Shown: piece by piece, positions 1-7,878 of the stretch
Numbering within the stretch: position 1 is the stretch's first letter
How the letters are laid out: each line of letters starts with the position of its first letter
NCBI GenBank assembly: GCA_945861575.1
Contig: CAMAVD010000008.1
Coordinates: 1 to 49,555, forward strand
Direction: 5' to 3'
Source of the DNA: Akkermansia muciniphila
Lineage (GTDB): Bacteria; Verrucomicrobiota; Verrucomicrobiia; Limisphaerales; UBA11320
Length of the DNA: 49,555 nucleotides
Position numbers and translations under genes: made by a program
Notes under the pieces: model-generated
What the model saw: the letters and a program-made list of their open reading frames with translations, nothing else
Databases searched by the model: none
Told to the model about the DNA's origin: nothing

Positions 1-2
1 GT

Positions 3-383
3 ACACGTTTTGACTCTACGGGCGGCACGCCCATGTATCATTCGCTTGACGGCAAGGAGCATTTGTCCTTGGAACTTCTGGATACCTTGTTTGGGGGGAA
101 AACAGCGCGCTTTTCAAACTCTGGCCTCAAAGCGACCGACGCGGAGAACTTCTATCGAAATTTGCGCAACGATGGGAAATCCGAGATGGAGAAGGTCTTT
201 CCTGCGGCTGCTGAGTTTCAGGGCAAGGACTACGACGTGCTCACGGTTCCCGTAAAATCGGGGAGCAGTGCGGTGTTGATGTGGCGTTACAACTCGGTGA
301 ATCCCACGAACAACCCCGGGCGCTACGATTTGTGGGTGGAATGGGATCAGGGCAAAAAAACCGAAATCATTGGGAACTGGTGA
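3..383 (+). CDS. Pseudopilin C-terminal part (5' end outside window)
   Basis: The reading frame is open to the left edge, so the N-terminus, including any prepilin leader, is missing. The visible part is about 126 residues, starting at codon 3; an internal ATG lies at 33. It ends in a stretch reading DLWVEWDQGKK followed by TEIIGNW. This resembles the C-terminus of GspG-type major pseudopilins, where an Asp-rich 'D-LW..G.DG' loop precedes a terminal 'I.NW'. It sits directly upstream of another pseudopilin and a pilin-like cassette, with the next ATG 2 nt after its stop, so it is probably part of the same operon. Assignment rests on the C-terminus and context only; the class-defining N-terminal helix cannot be seen. 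Confidence 0.6.
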   Translation, partial: TRFDSTGGTPMYHSLDGKEHLSLELLDTLFGGKTARFSNSGLKATDAENFYRNLRNDGKSEMEKVFPAAAEFQGKDYDVLTVPVKSGSSAVLMWRYNSVNPTNNPGRYDLWVEWDQGKKTEIIGNW

Positions 384-384
384 T

Positions 385-1218
385 ATGAAGCTGACTCGAT
401 TTGGGGCCGTGTGCCCGCGTTCGCTGGACGTTCGTTGGGAAGATCTTTCATGGGAACCGAAGATGGTTCGGCGTGCATCTGCCGAGGTGTTTCACGGTCC
501 TTCGGTCCGCGTCCGTTGCTTCTCCATGGGCGCAGCGACCACCACGGGCCGCGGCCGGAGAGCGTTTACTCTGATAGAGTTGCTGGTGGTGATCGCCATC
601 ATAGGAATCCTTGCGGGCTTACTTCTGCCAGCGGTGGGTGGAATGAAGAAGAAGGGGAAAATGAAAATTGCCCAGAAGGAGGTCCAGGAGCTTGCGGCCG
701 CCATTGCGCAGTATGAGTCCACCTATAGCCGCTTTCCAACGGTGGCGAAAACGGGAGGGCAGGACGTCACCTTCGGGCTGTCAGGAGGAAACGAGGAGGT
801 TATCGCGATCCTTCGTGATACCGAAATCACAGGGAAGAACATCAATGTCGGGCACATCCTAAACCCGCAGAGACAAAATTTTCTGAGTGCCGTGAAACCG
901 GCCCGGGACACCACCACCTCCGGTATCAGCTCGGACGGAGTCTACCGTGACCCGTGGGGCAATCCGTATGTCATCAGCATGGACCTAAACTTCGACGATA
1001 AATGTGAGGACGAGCTGTATTCCGATGCCAGGATCGAGGGTAACAATGGGAAGGGCCTGACCGGTTTGGTGCCCTTCAATCGTAAGGACGGCAAGGAAGC
1101 CTATGCACTCATCGGGCACGTGATGGTTTGGTCCTACGGACCTGACGGGCGTTTTCTACAAGGGGGTCGGAGCAATGATGGAGACAACGCCGACAACATT
1201 CTGAGCTGGAGGCCCTGA
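385..1218 (+). CDS. GspG-like type II secretion pseudopilin
   Basis: A class III (prepilin) signal is clear: a basic GRGRRA stretch, then FTLIELLVV and a hydrophobic helix, with Glu at +5 and cleavage expected between Ala and Phe. The C-terminal half carries DPWGNPY and SYGPDG followed by an Asp-rich NDGDNADN segment. These are typical of GspG-family pseudopilins, where they help form the calcium loop. Start choice is uncertain. ATG 385 gives a 60-residue leader, ATG 526 (MGAATT) gives a conventional 13-residue leader, and an ATG at 370 overlaps the upstream gene. I keep 385 because it lies 2 nt after the previous stop. The mature protein would act in the inner membrane and periplasm as a pseudopilus subunit. 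Confidence 0.75.
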   Translation: MKLTRFGAVCPRSLDVRWEDLSWEPKMVRRASAEVFHGPSVRVRCFSMGAATTTGRGRRAFTLIELLVVIAIIGILAGLLLPAVGGMKKKGKMKIAQKEVQELAAAIAQYESTYSRFPTVAKTGGQDVTFGLSGGNEEVIAILRDTEITGKNINVGHILNPQRQNFLSAVKPARDTTTSGISSDGVYRDPWGNPYVISMDLNFDDKCEDELYSDARIEGNNGKGLTGLVPFNRKDGKEAYALIGHVMVWSYGPDGRFLQGGRSNDGDNADNILSWRP

Positions 1219-1223
1219 TCGTC

Positions 1224-2108
1224 ATGAGCCCACGAAGGAAACGTTCTGACCGCAACGCCCACCCCAGAGCAAGGGCGTTCTCGTTGATCGAGATGTTGGT
1301 GGTGATCGGGCTCATAGCACTCATTGCGGGCCTGGCCGCGCCCGCCTTCAAGACCAAGTCTTTGAGCATCGATATTGCGCATCGGCAGCTCATGGACGAC
1401 TTGAACCGGGCTCGCCAGCTTGCGATCAGCACCCGTTCCACGGTCTACGTCCTTTTCTTTCCGCAAATCGATCCGACAACCGTGGCGACCTCCCTGCTTC
1501 AGTCCCAGCGTGATCTTCTGGCCAAGAAGCAGATGCATGGCTACGCGATTTTCTCTCGGCGCACCGTGGGCGGTCAGCCAGGGGCTGACGAGCCTCGCTA
1601 CCTGAGTGAGTGGAAGGAGTTGCCCGATGGGGTCATTTTTCATCCTCGGAAGTTTGATGTCTCTGATCTGGGGTTCAATGGGTTCCTTCCTCTCGACTTC
1701 TATGAGGAAGTGCCGGCGAACGTCGCCCTCCCTCCGCGGTTTCCTGTGCCGGTGGTTGGGGGAATCGGACACCGCCGAATTTTCTACATGGCCTATGATT
1801 CGACGGGAGCTCTGACCCTCTTGGAAGACGGGGATGTGAGGACCAAGGCGAATCGGGATAAGAACAAGCCAGATTATCGTGCCAACCTAGAGCTTCGTGC
1901 CACCATCCCTCTTTTGTCGGGAAGCATCGGAGCTCCGTTCGGGTACGACTCGAACAATCGTAAGGCCTATACCTGGGCTCCAGGGGACCCGATTATTAAA
2001 GCACCGTCGACCAACACCTACAACCTCGCTGATTGCGTCAAATGGGTGCGGGTGGATGTGCTGACCGGCCGCAGTCGAGTGGAGGGTGGGGAGATTACCG
2101 TACGATGA
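1224..2108 (+). CDS. FimT/GspH-like pilin, Verru_Chthon cassette D-type
   Basis: The N-terminus is a prepilin leader of 18 residues (basic, ending RARA) followed by FSLIEMLVVIGLIALIAG, with Glu at +5. Directly after the helix comes a segment reading RQLMDDLNRARQLAIS, the pattern of FimT/GspH minor pseudopilins. The protein has 294 residues. Its stop overlaps the next start (ATGA at 2105). By known family organisation, four-gene pilin-like cassettes (proteins A-D) are a hallmark of Verrucomicrobia. This gene corresponds best to the D-type protein in N-terminal pattern and size. The role is inferred: a minor pseudopilin that primes or caps a pseudopilus. The C-terminal two thirds are not recognisable. 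Confidence 0.7.
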   Translation: MSPRRKRSDRNAHPRARAFSLIEMLVVIGLIALIAGLAAPAFKTKSLSIDIAHRQLMDDLNRARQLAISTRSTVYVLFFPQIDPTTVATSLLQSQRDLLAKKQMHGYAIFSRRTVGGQPGADEPRYLSEWKELPDGVIFHPRKFDVSDLGFNGFLPLDFYEEVPANVALPPRFPVPVVGGIGHRRIFYMAYDSTGALTLLEDGDVRTKANRDKNKPDYRANLELRATIPLLSGSIGAPFGYDSNNRKAYTWAPGDPIIKAPSTNTYNLADCVKWVRVDVLTGRSRVEGGEITVR

Positions 2109-2896
2109 ACGCGTCATTCAACAATCGAGGTGGGCGCTCGCGCGGATTCACGCTCCTGGAGATTGCGGTTTCGCTGGCTGTGATCGGATTCGCGATCGTG
2201 GCTGTGATTGGTGTGCTTCCCATGGGGTTGAACATTCAAAAAGACACGCGTGAGCGAACGGTGATATTACAGGATGCCACCTACTTTATGGAGGCAATCC
2301 GACACGGAGCCGCAGAGGTGATAACCAATCGGGTCGCATCGACAGCTCTTCTCGATTCTATCCCGAGCATGTGGCAAGTTTACCAAGGGCTTCCTCCTGT
2401 ATTGTTGGCTAGGAATGTAGACTACAAGACAGATGCTGAGATCATCGAGCGGCTCAGCGCCCCCTCGAGGGAGGTGCCCGGCATAGGGCGACTCCTCTAC
2501 ACCGTTGCTCTCGTCCGCTCCCTAAGCGGGGCCGCGTCGGAAAAAGGAGGAAGCGCCTTCGACAATCGGATCGCCTTCAGCTACTTTCTCCGGAGCGAGA
2601 TCCTTTCGATCACCAACACGGTGCCGATCGAAACCCACATCACCTTCGAGCCGCTCGGGAACACGGAGTTCAACCTGAGGACAAACGAATGGGGCAGCTT
2701 CGGTCAAAATTTATCCGACCTTCGTTTCGCTGTGATGTGGCCTCCTGTACCCGATGTTTATGACGCCCAGGAGAGTTACCGAAACAAGCAAGTCTTCCGA
2801 ACCTTAGTGAGCGGGTTTGTCGGAAGGCTCGAGACTAGAAATGATGCAGCTGGAAAAGAGATCTACACGATCCAACCCAGGCGCTTTGGATTATGA
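2105..2896 (+). CDS. GspI/PilV-like pilin, Verru_Chthon cassette B-type
   Basis: ATG 2105 overlaps the preceding stop by 4 nt. The leader is short and basic (NNRGGRSRG) and is followed by FTLLEIAVSLAVIGFAIVAV, with Gly at -1, Phe at +1 and Glu at +5. After the helix, the segment VLPMGLN matches the pattern of B-type cassette proteins and GspI/PilV minor pilins. The protein has 263 residues, mostly a soluble domain of unknown fold. It is translationally coupled to both neighbours (ATGA at 2893 downstream). It is probably an inner-membrane minor pseudopilin of the same assembly. An in-frame extension to 2033 is open, but it would overlap the upstream gene and carries no leader features. Confidence 0.7.
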   Translation: MNASFNNRGGRSRGFTLLEIAVSLAVIGFAIVAVIGVLPMGLNIQKDTRERTVILQDATYFMEAIRHGAAEVITNRVASTALLDSIPSMWQVYQGLPPVLLARNVDYKTDAEIIERLSAPSREVPGIGRLLYTVALVRSLSGAASEKGGSAFDNRIAFSYFLRSEILSITNTVPIETHITFEPLGNTEFNLRTNEWGSFGQNLSDLRFAVMWPPVPDVYDAQESYRNKQVFRTLVSGFVGRLETRNDAAGKEIYTIQPRRFGL

Positions 2897-3762
2897 CCCT
2901 GTTCCGTAATCAATCGGTAAAGTGTTTGCGTTTCAGTGGCTACTCACTGATCGAAATCATGGTTGCGATGAGCCTGCTGACAGTGATCGTGGTGGGCTTG
3001 CTCACGACGCTCTCGCAGACCCAGAAAGCCCTTAAGTTGAGCGGCTCACAGACCGACACGCTCGAGAGCGGTCGGGCCTTCATGGCTTTGATCTCGCGCG
3101 AGTTGCAGGAGATTGCCGAGACGCCTGGCACAGCGAGTAACACATTCCGTTTCTACTCTGTGAGGAGGGGCGATCCATTGATGCAGGACATTGAGGGTTT
3201 AGGTAGGGATGCACGGGAGAATCGTTTGTACGGTTTTGCCTTTCTCCAGAAAGCGGCGGCTGCCAATCAATGGAAATGGATCAGCTACGAGTTCGATAAG
3301 AAAGATCTGTCCGAGCAGCGAGGAGTGGCGGACCTTTATCGTAGCGAGACCAACGTGGTTTACTGGGCGCTCACGAATTCGGGTGGGCTGACTGATTACC
3401 AACACCTGCGAAGAATCAATGGGTTTAACTCTGCGAGAAATAACTACGAGTCCAATTATTTCAGAAAGGTACTTCCCGGCTTGGCTCATTTGAGCTTTAG
3501 GGCCTATGACACCAATGGCTTTGTGATTCCTGAATGGGATCGGGATCAGTTGTCCGGCTATGCGTTCACCAACGCTCTTCCGGCTGTGAGGTCGCACGCC
3601 ACCGTGGAAGCGATCGAAATCGAACTGGGCATCCTGGACCCGGATGTCTATCGGAGGGTCAAGTCCCTGCCTGATTCCGCGGCGGTGCTGTCGTATCTCA
3701 AGGACCGCGCGGGCAACGTTCAGGTCTTTCGTCAACGCATCAAGATTTCTACCGGCCAATGA
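2893..3762 (+). CDS. GspJ/PilW-like pilin, Verru_Chthon cassette C-type
   Basis: The prepilin leader ends in CLRFSG and is followed by YSLIEIMVAMSLLTVIVVGLL; Gly at -1, an aromatic residue at +1 and Glu at +5 are present. The next segment, with TLESGRAFMALISRELQE, matches the helix that follows the transmembrane part in GspJ and C-type cassette proteins. Length is 289 residues. The start overlaps the preceding stop by 4 nt, and its own stop overlaps the start of the large downstream gene (ATGA at 3759), so the four genes are almost certainly co-translated. In type II secretion, GspI, GspJ and GspK form the pseudopilus tip; the three consecutive genes here are arranged as their likely equivalents. 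Confidence 0.7.
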   Translation: MTLFRNQSVKCLRFSGYSLIEIMVAMSLLTVIVVGLLTTLSQTQKALKLSGSQTDTLESGRAFMALISRELQEIAETPGTASNTFRFYSVRRGDPLMQDIEGLGRDARENRLYGFAFLQKAAAANQWKWISYEFDKKDLSEQRGVADLYRSETNVVYWALTNSGGLTDYQHLRRINGFNSARNNYESNYFRKVLPGLAHLSFRAYDTNGFVIPEWDRDQLSGYAFTNALPAVRSHATVEAIEIELGILDPDVYRRVKSLPDSAAVLSYLKDRAGNVQVFRQRIKISTGQ

Positions 3763-6700
3763 AGCCTCGCTTTTCTCCAGTTTATCCGCGCCGCGCTGTG
3801 GCGTTGGTGGTGACGTTGATCCTGCTGAGCGTGATTCTCGTGGTGACCCTTGCGCTGCTTGCTATCAGCCGCCGCGAGCGGTCTTCGGTGAACACGGCGC
3901 AGCAGCTTATTGACGCTGAGTTCATGGCGAATGCCGCTGCAGAGCGTGCGAAAGCGGCGGTGGCGTCCCGCATTCTGGGCTATACGAACCTGGCGGCAGG
4001 GAGCTTGGGCAGGCCCATGCGGGCAGCGGAAGTTGCCCCTGAGGCAGGTTTTGATCCCATTGTAGGGCATGACGGTGGAAACCTGATTGTTTCCACTTCC
4101 ACGAACAGCCTCAACCCGCTGGATTATACTCCCTCGTATCTTGCCTCGCTCCATTTCGATCCTAGAACCCCGGTCTTCGTCCGAACGAATCTCACCAATG
4201 CGGCAGCCCCGCTCGATTTTCGCTACTACCTCGATCTGAATCGCAATGGCAAGTTTGAGAGCAATGGATTCTTTCACCCTTTGGGCAACGACGGGAAAGC
4301 GTTTGGAACCAACCGCTACTGGCACTCGGGGGATCCAGAGTGGATTGGCGTGCTCGAGCACCCGGATGCTCCTCACTCCGCCAGCAACCGATTCATCGGC
4401 CGCTATGCTTTCGTGGTGGTGCCCGCCGGCCGTGCTCTTGATCTCAACAGCATTCACAACAATGCCGGAGGGGCGGATCTTGCCGCGAACAGCACGGATG
4501 GGTTTCGACGCCACCAGGGAGTCGGAACCTACGAAATTAATCTGGCGGCCTTCCTGGCAGACTTGAACGCCAACGCGTGGGCGAAGCCTACAGGTTTGTA
4601 TGGCTTTGATCTGCCACCTCCCTACGGGCAGGGTAGTTGGGTTGGACAGGGGGTTGCGTTTGATCAAGCACGAGCGCTCATTAAGTATCGCTACGACGGA
4701 GATCGTGGCAATTTGCCGACCTTGCTCCAGTGGCTTGGGAACCCAACGATCCTGCAGCGTGCGGCAGGTCCGCAGGGCTTTCTCGTGCTCGATCAGGTGG
4801 ACTGGTATGCGAACGATGACTTTACCACCATCATCGACCGCGTTCGGGGGCTTACCGGGCTCCCTGATAACGACACAGATTCCGGGGATGATGCCAACCC
4901 GAAAGGATTCCGGTGGCCTGGCGTAGAGAGTCCAAAGCGATTCAACTCGATCAACGATTACTTCAAGGCTAAGAGCGGAGGGATCGCCAACGCTCCCTAC
5001 TACAGTGACTTTTCCCGCGACCTCCGGGCGGTGTCGACCAATAGCAGCAGCTACGATCGCTATACTTATTACCGTCTGCTTTCGCAAATGAGCACTGCTG
5101 CGGGTGGCGGTGAACCCGATCGGATTGATCTTCGGTTTAAGAACACGGATGGAACCACTCAAACGGATTTTATCCCTTGGACACCTACGGACTTCTTCAA
5201 CACGGTTGCAGACAGGCTAATTAAGGAGACCTTCAGGGATCATCATACCAATGATCAATTTTCGACGAACCTCGCGCTGCGGTACAACCTTGCCAACGGT
5301 TCACCTTTGCAGGTGGGTCCGCTCTCGAGCAACGCCATCTATCTCACCAACCTGCTGGTCATCAATGCAAATTCCTTAAGCATCACAAATATTCCGATCT
5401 ATCCGACGAACTATTACAATGTCGCATTGCATCGCCTGCTGCAGGTCGCAGCGAATCTCTACGAGGCCAATGCAACAAATCCGATGCTCGGTTCCGGGCC
5501 TAGCCCATCCGGGAGTTCTGCTCTCTATCCCCCCACCATTTACCGGCCTATTTTTAGACGCGCTTCCAGCGGTGGGATTGTGATCGCGGGTTACCAGGAA
5601 GACGATGGGCTCAGAATTGACGAGGATAACTTTTGGTGGACGATACAGGATCTGGCTGAGGGGCGCGTGGTTCCTTCGGATCCTCCCGATCCTTCGGCCC
5701 CGATCTACGTTTATGGGGTTCCTCCCATCGTTGCGGCTCGGAAGGGTTTCCCCTCTCTGAATGAGATTGCCATCCTGTCCACTGTTGATGTAGCGCGGAA
5801 GCTTCTGATCACCAAGACTCGGGCAGACGAGAACCTCGACGAAGGTATAAAGCAAACGCAGTTGAGAGTCATGCCTTTGGTGACAGCTACAAACATCTTC
5901 GCAGTCGAGATGATAAATGCTTACACCAGCGCCTATCCCAGGAATCTCCGATTGACGGTGGCGGGGCGCGTTCAGTCGTTCATGCGCGCTGGGAACGGAA
6001 TCGCACTGACCCAGTCCGTCTCCTTTAAGCAATTTGCGACCAATCCTGCCAATTCGTGGCGAGGCGGGCTCTACACGAACGCGGCCTTGCGCGTTCCATT
6101 GATGCTCACGAATGTTCTCACAGCGTGGGCCACGTTCGGCACGAATGGAGTCTTGGACACGAATGTCCAAAATCGTGCGCTTTTTGGCGCGCAAGGTGAG
6201 TTTGCAGCGCCCCGGTGGACATTTCGAACCACCAATCTGTTCCGGTTAGTGCTCTATGACACGGAGGCGAAACGGGTGGTGGATGTGGTAAGTCTGAATC
6301 GTCTGGAGACACCTTCCTTTGATGTGACACCTGCGGCGATCAAGAGAGTTTTACCCGGAGTCCTCGGCGAGATGTGGCTGACGAATATCAATCAGAGGGT
6401 GAACCTTCCCCAGGGAGAGTATACACAAATTCAGGTGAGTCGGGGCCAGCAGGCGATCCCTGCCAATGAATGGCTGAACCCCGTGTTTTCTGGGGCAAAC
6501 ATTCTAGAGATTGAAAACTTCAAACGATTTTATATTGGGAGTAAGGACAATACCAACCTAGTGAAGCAGGCACCCTACACGCCGCACGTGGCGCTCTACC
6601 GAATCACTTCGTGGCAGGCAAACGACCCGCTTGTTCACTACATGGTCGACCATCTGCTCAAGGCTTCACCCACAAACTACCCGCATGGGCTAACGTTTCC

Positions 6701-7784
6701 TCTCAAGAGTGATGGAGGGCCGCGCCGTCTCGAAACTGGAGTCCCACTAGATGATTGGAACATAGGCCGACTGAACGAGAGGGTCACACCTTGGTATCTA
6801 GGGTTTCCGAAGTTGGTAGATTGGGACGGCGTGCCTGTTGTCAATGGGTCGATCCGAGATCCACTGATGCGAACACCCGACGAGTGGAACTTTCCTATGA
6901 CCCCCTACGCCTCACTGGGGGACATCGGTGGTGTGCATCGAGGAACTCCTTGGCAGACGATCTTTTTGAAGGCGCAGGATGCCGCTTACAATGAGTCCGA
7001 ATGGATGAATCATGTTGGATCGGATGTTGTAAAGCGCTGGAGGCCATCACCCGACGTCACGGACGTTGCCAACTATGCGAGAAGCTACCTGACGTATCCT
7101 ACCAACGATTGGCTCCTCTTGGACTACCTCAAAGTTTCCGCGTCGCCGCAGGCTGAGGTGGGGGCCATCGGCGTAAATCAGGACGGTCTTGCGGCCTGGT
7201 CAGCCGTCATGAGCGGTGTGGTTGTGTTGACGAATCTTGCCAGCACCAAGGGTGTCGACCTGCCTCCTACCAACGCAGCCCGCCTGAATCCGATCGTCAT
7301 TCAACCCGCGCTGAACGAAACCAAGGCCCAGATGCTCACGATTGTGAACGGTATCAACGCCAAGCGCCGGAGTTCGGGTGGCACCTTCCAATCTTTGGGG
7401 GGGGTATTTTCTGTTCCGGAACTCAGCTTCAAATCCCCTTACCTGAACACTACGACGGCCAATCTTCAGCAACGTTCGATCAGCGAGGAAGCCTTCGAAG
7501 CGTTGCCTCGGCGTATTGCGTCCTTGGTTCGCAAGGATCAACCCAGGTATGAGATCTACGCCTTTGGCCAAGCGCTTCAGCCTGCCCCTGACTCTCTGAT
7601 CAAGAACCCATTGGACCCTTACTACAATGTCTGCACCAACTACCAAGTCGTCGCGGAGATGAACACACGCACTGTCCTGCGCTTTGAGAATCAAGGGCCT
7701 AGGCCGATTCGCTCCCAGTTGGCTCCTCGCGCTATGTTCCTAAAACCTTTCGTGGAGAGCTTCCAGAGCCTTTCGGAGGACTAG
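3759..7784 (+). CDS. Large GspK/PilX-like protein, Verru_Chthon cassette A-type
   Basis: This 1341-residue protein starts with a basic segment and one hydrophobic helix (ALVVTLILLSVILVVTLALL) with no FTLIE motif and no Glu at +5. GspK and PilX-like proteins and the A-type cassette proteins share this pattern. The helix is followed by an Arg/Ala-rich stretch (ISRRERSSVNTAQQLIDAEF) as in those families. The long remainder is rich in Asn, Thr, Tyr and Pro, suggesting a large extracytoplasmic domain. GspK is usually about 330 residues, so this is about four times larger; A-type cassette proteins are normally over 1000 residues. It is translationally coupled to three minor pilin genes. Function is inferred as tip or cargo protein of the pseudopilus; no catalytic motif was seen. 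Confidence 0.7.
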   Translation: MKPRFSPVYPRRAVALVVTLILLSVILVVTLALLAISRRERSSVNTAQQLIDAEFMANAAAERAKAAVASRILGYTNLAAGSLGRPMRAAEVAPEAGFDPIVGHDGGNLIVSTSTNSLNPLDYTPSYLASLHFDPRTPVFVRTNLTNAAAPLDFRYYLDLNRNGKFESNGFFHPLGNDGKAFGTNRYWHSGDPEWIGVLEHPDAPHSASNRFIGRYAFVVVPAGRALDLNSIHNNAGGADLAANSTDGFRRHQGVGTYEINLAAFLADLNANAWAKPTGLYGFDLPPPYGQGSWVGQGVAFDQARALIKYRYDGDRGNLPTLLQWLGNPTILQRAAGPQGFLVLDQVDWYANDDFTTIIDRVRGLTGLPDNDTDSGDDANPKGFRWPGVESPKRFNSINDYFKAKSGGIANAPYYSDFSRDLRAVSTNSSSYDRYTYYRLLSQMSTAAGGGEPDRIDLRFKNTDGTTQTDFIPWTPTDFFNTVADRLIKETFRDHHTNDQFSTNLALRYNLANGSPLQVGPLSSNAIYLTNLLVINANSLSITNIPIYPTNYYNVALHRLLQVAANLYEANATNPMLGSGPSPSGSSALYPPTIYRPIFRRASSGGIVIAGYQEDDGLRIDEDNFWWTIQDLAEGRVVPSDPPDPSAPIYVYGVPPIVAARKGFPSLNEIAILSTVDVARKLLITKTRADENLDEGIKQTQLRVMPLVTATNIFAVEMINAYTSAYPRNLRLTVAGRVQSFMRAGNGIALTQSVSFKQFATNPANSWRGGLYTNAALRVPLMLTNVLTAWATFGTNGVLDTNVQNRALFGAQGEFAAPRWTFRTTNLFRLVLYDTEAKRVVDVVSLNRLETPSFDVTPAAIKRVLPGVLGEMWLTNINQRVNLPQGEYTQIQVSRGQQAIPANEWLNPVFSGANILEIENFKRFYIGSKDNTNLVKQAPYTPHVALYRITSWQANDPLVHYMVDHLLKASPTNYPHGLTFPLKSDGGPRRLETGVPLDDWNIGRLNERVTPWYLGFPKLVDWDGVPVVNGSIRDPLMRTPDEWNFPMTPYASLGDIGGVHRGTPWQTIFLKAQDAAYNESEWMNHVGSDVVKRWRPSPDVTDVANYARSYLTYPTNDWLLLDYLKVSASPQAEVGAIGVNQDGLAAWSAVMSGVVVLTNLASTKGVDLPPTNAARLNPIVIQPALNETKAQMLTIVNGINAKRRSSGGTFQSLGGVFSVPELSFKSPYLNTTTANLQQRSISEEAFEALPRRIASLVRKDQPRYEIYAFGQALQPAPDSLIKNPLDPYYNVCTNYQVVAEMNTRTVLRFENQGPRPIRSQLAPRAMFLKPFVESFQSLSED

Positions 7785-7878
7785 TGTGGATCGTAGCGAT
7801 ATGATAGTGTTGATGGATTCCTTCCGTGTAAGCTTAGGGTGTAGGGTTCGTTGGTAGATTGTTAACGCGCTACTGTGT

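Noticed and set aside
3732-5162. Long open frame of 476 codons on the minus strand
   Set aside because: It lies fully antisense to the cassette A-type gene, has no recognisable motif, and results from codon bias of the real gene.
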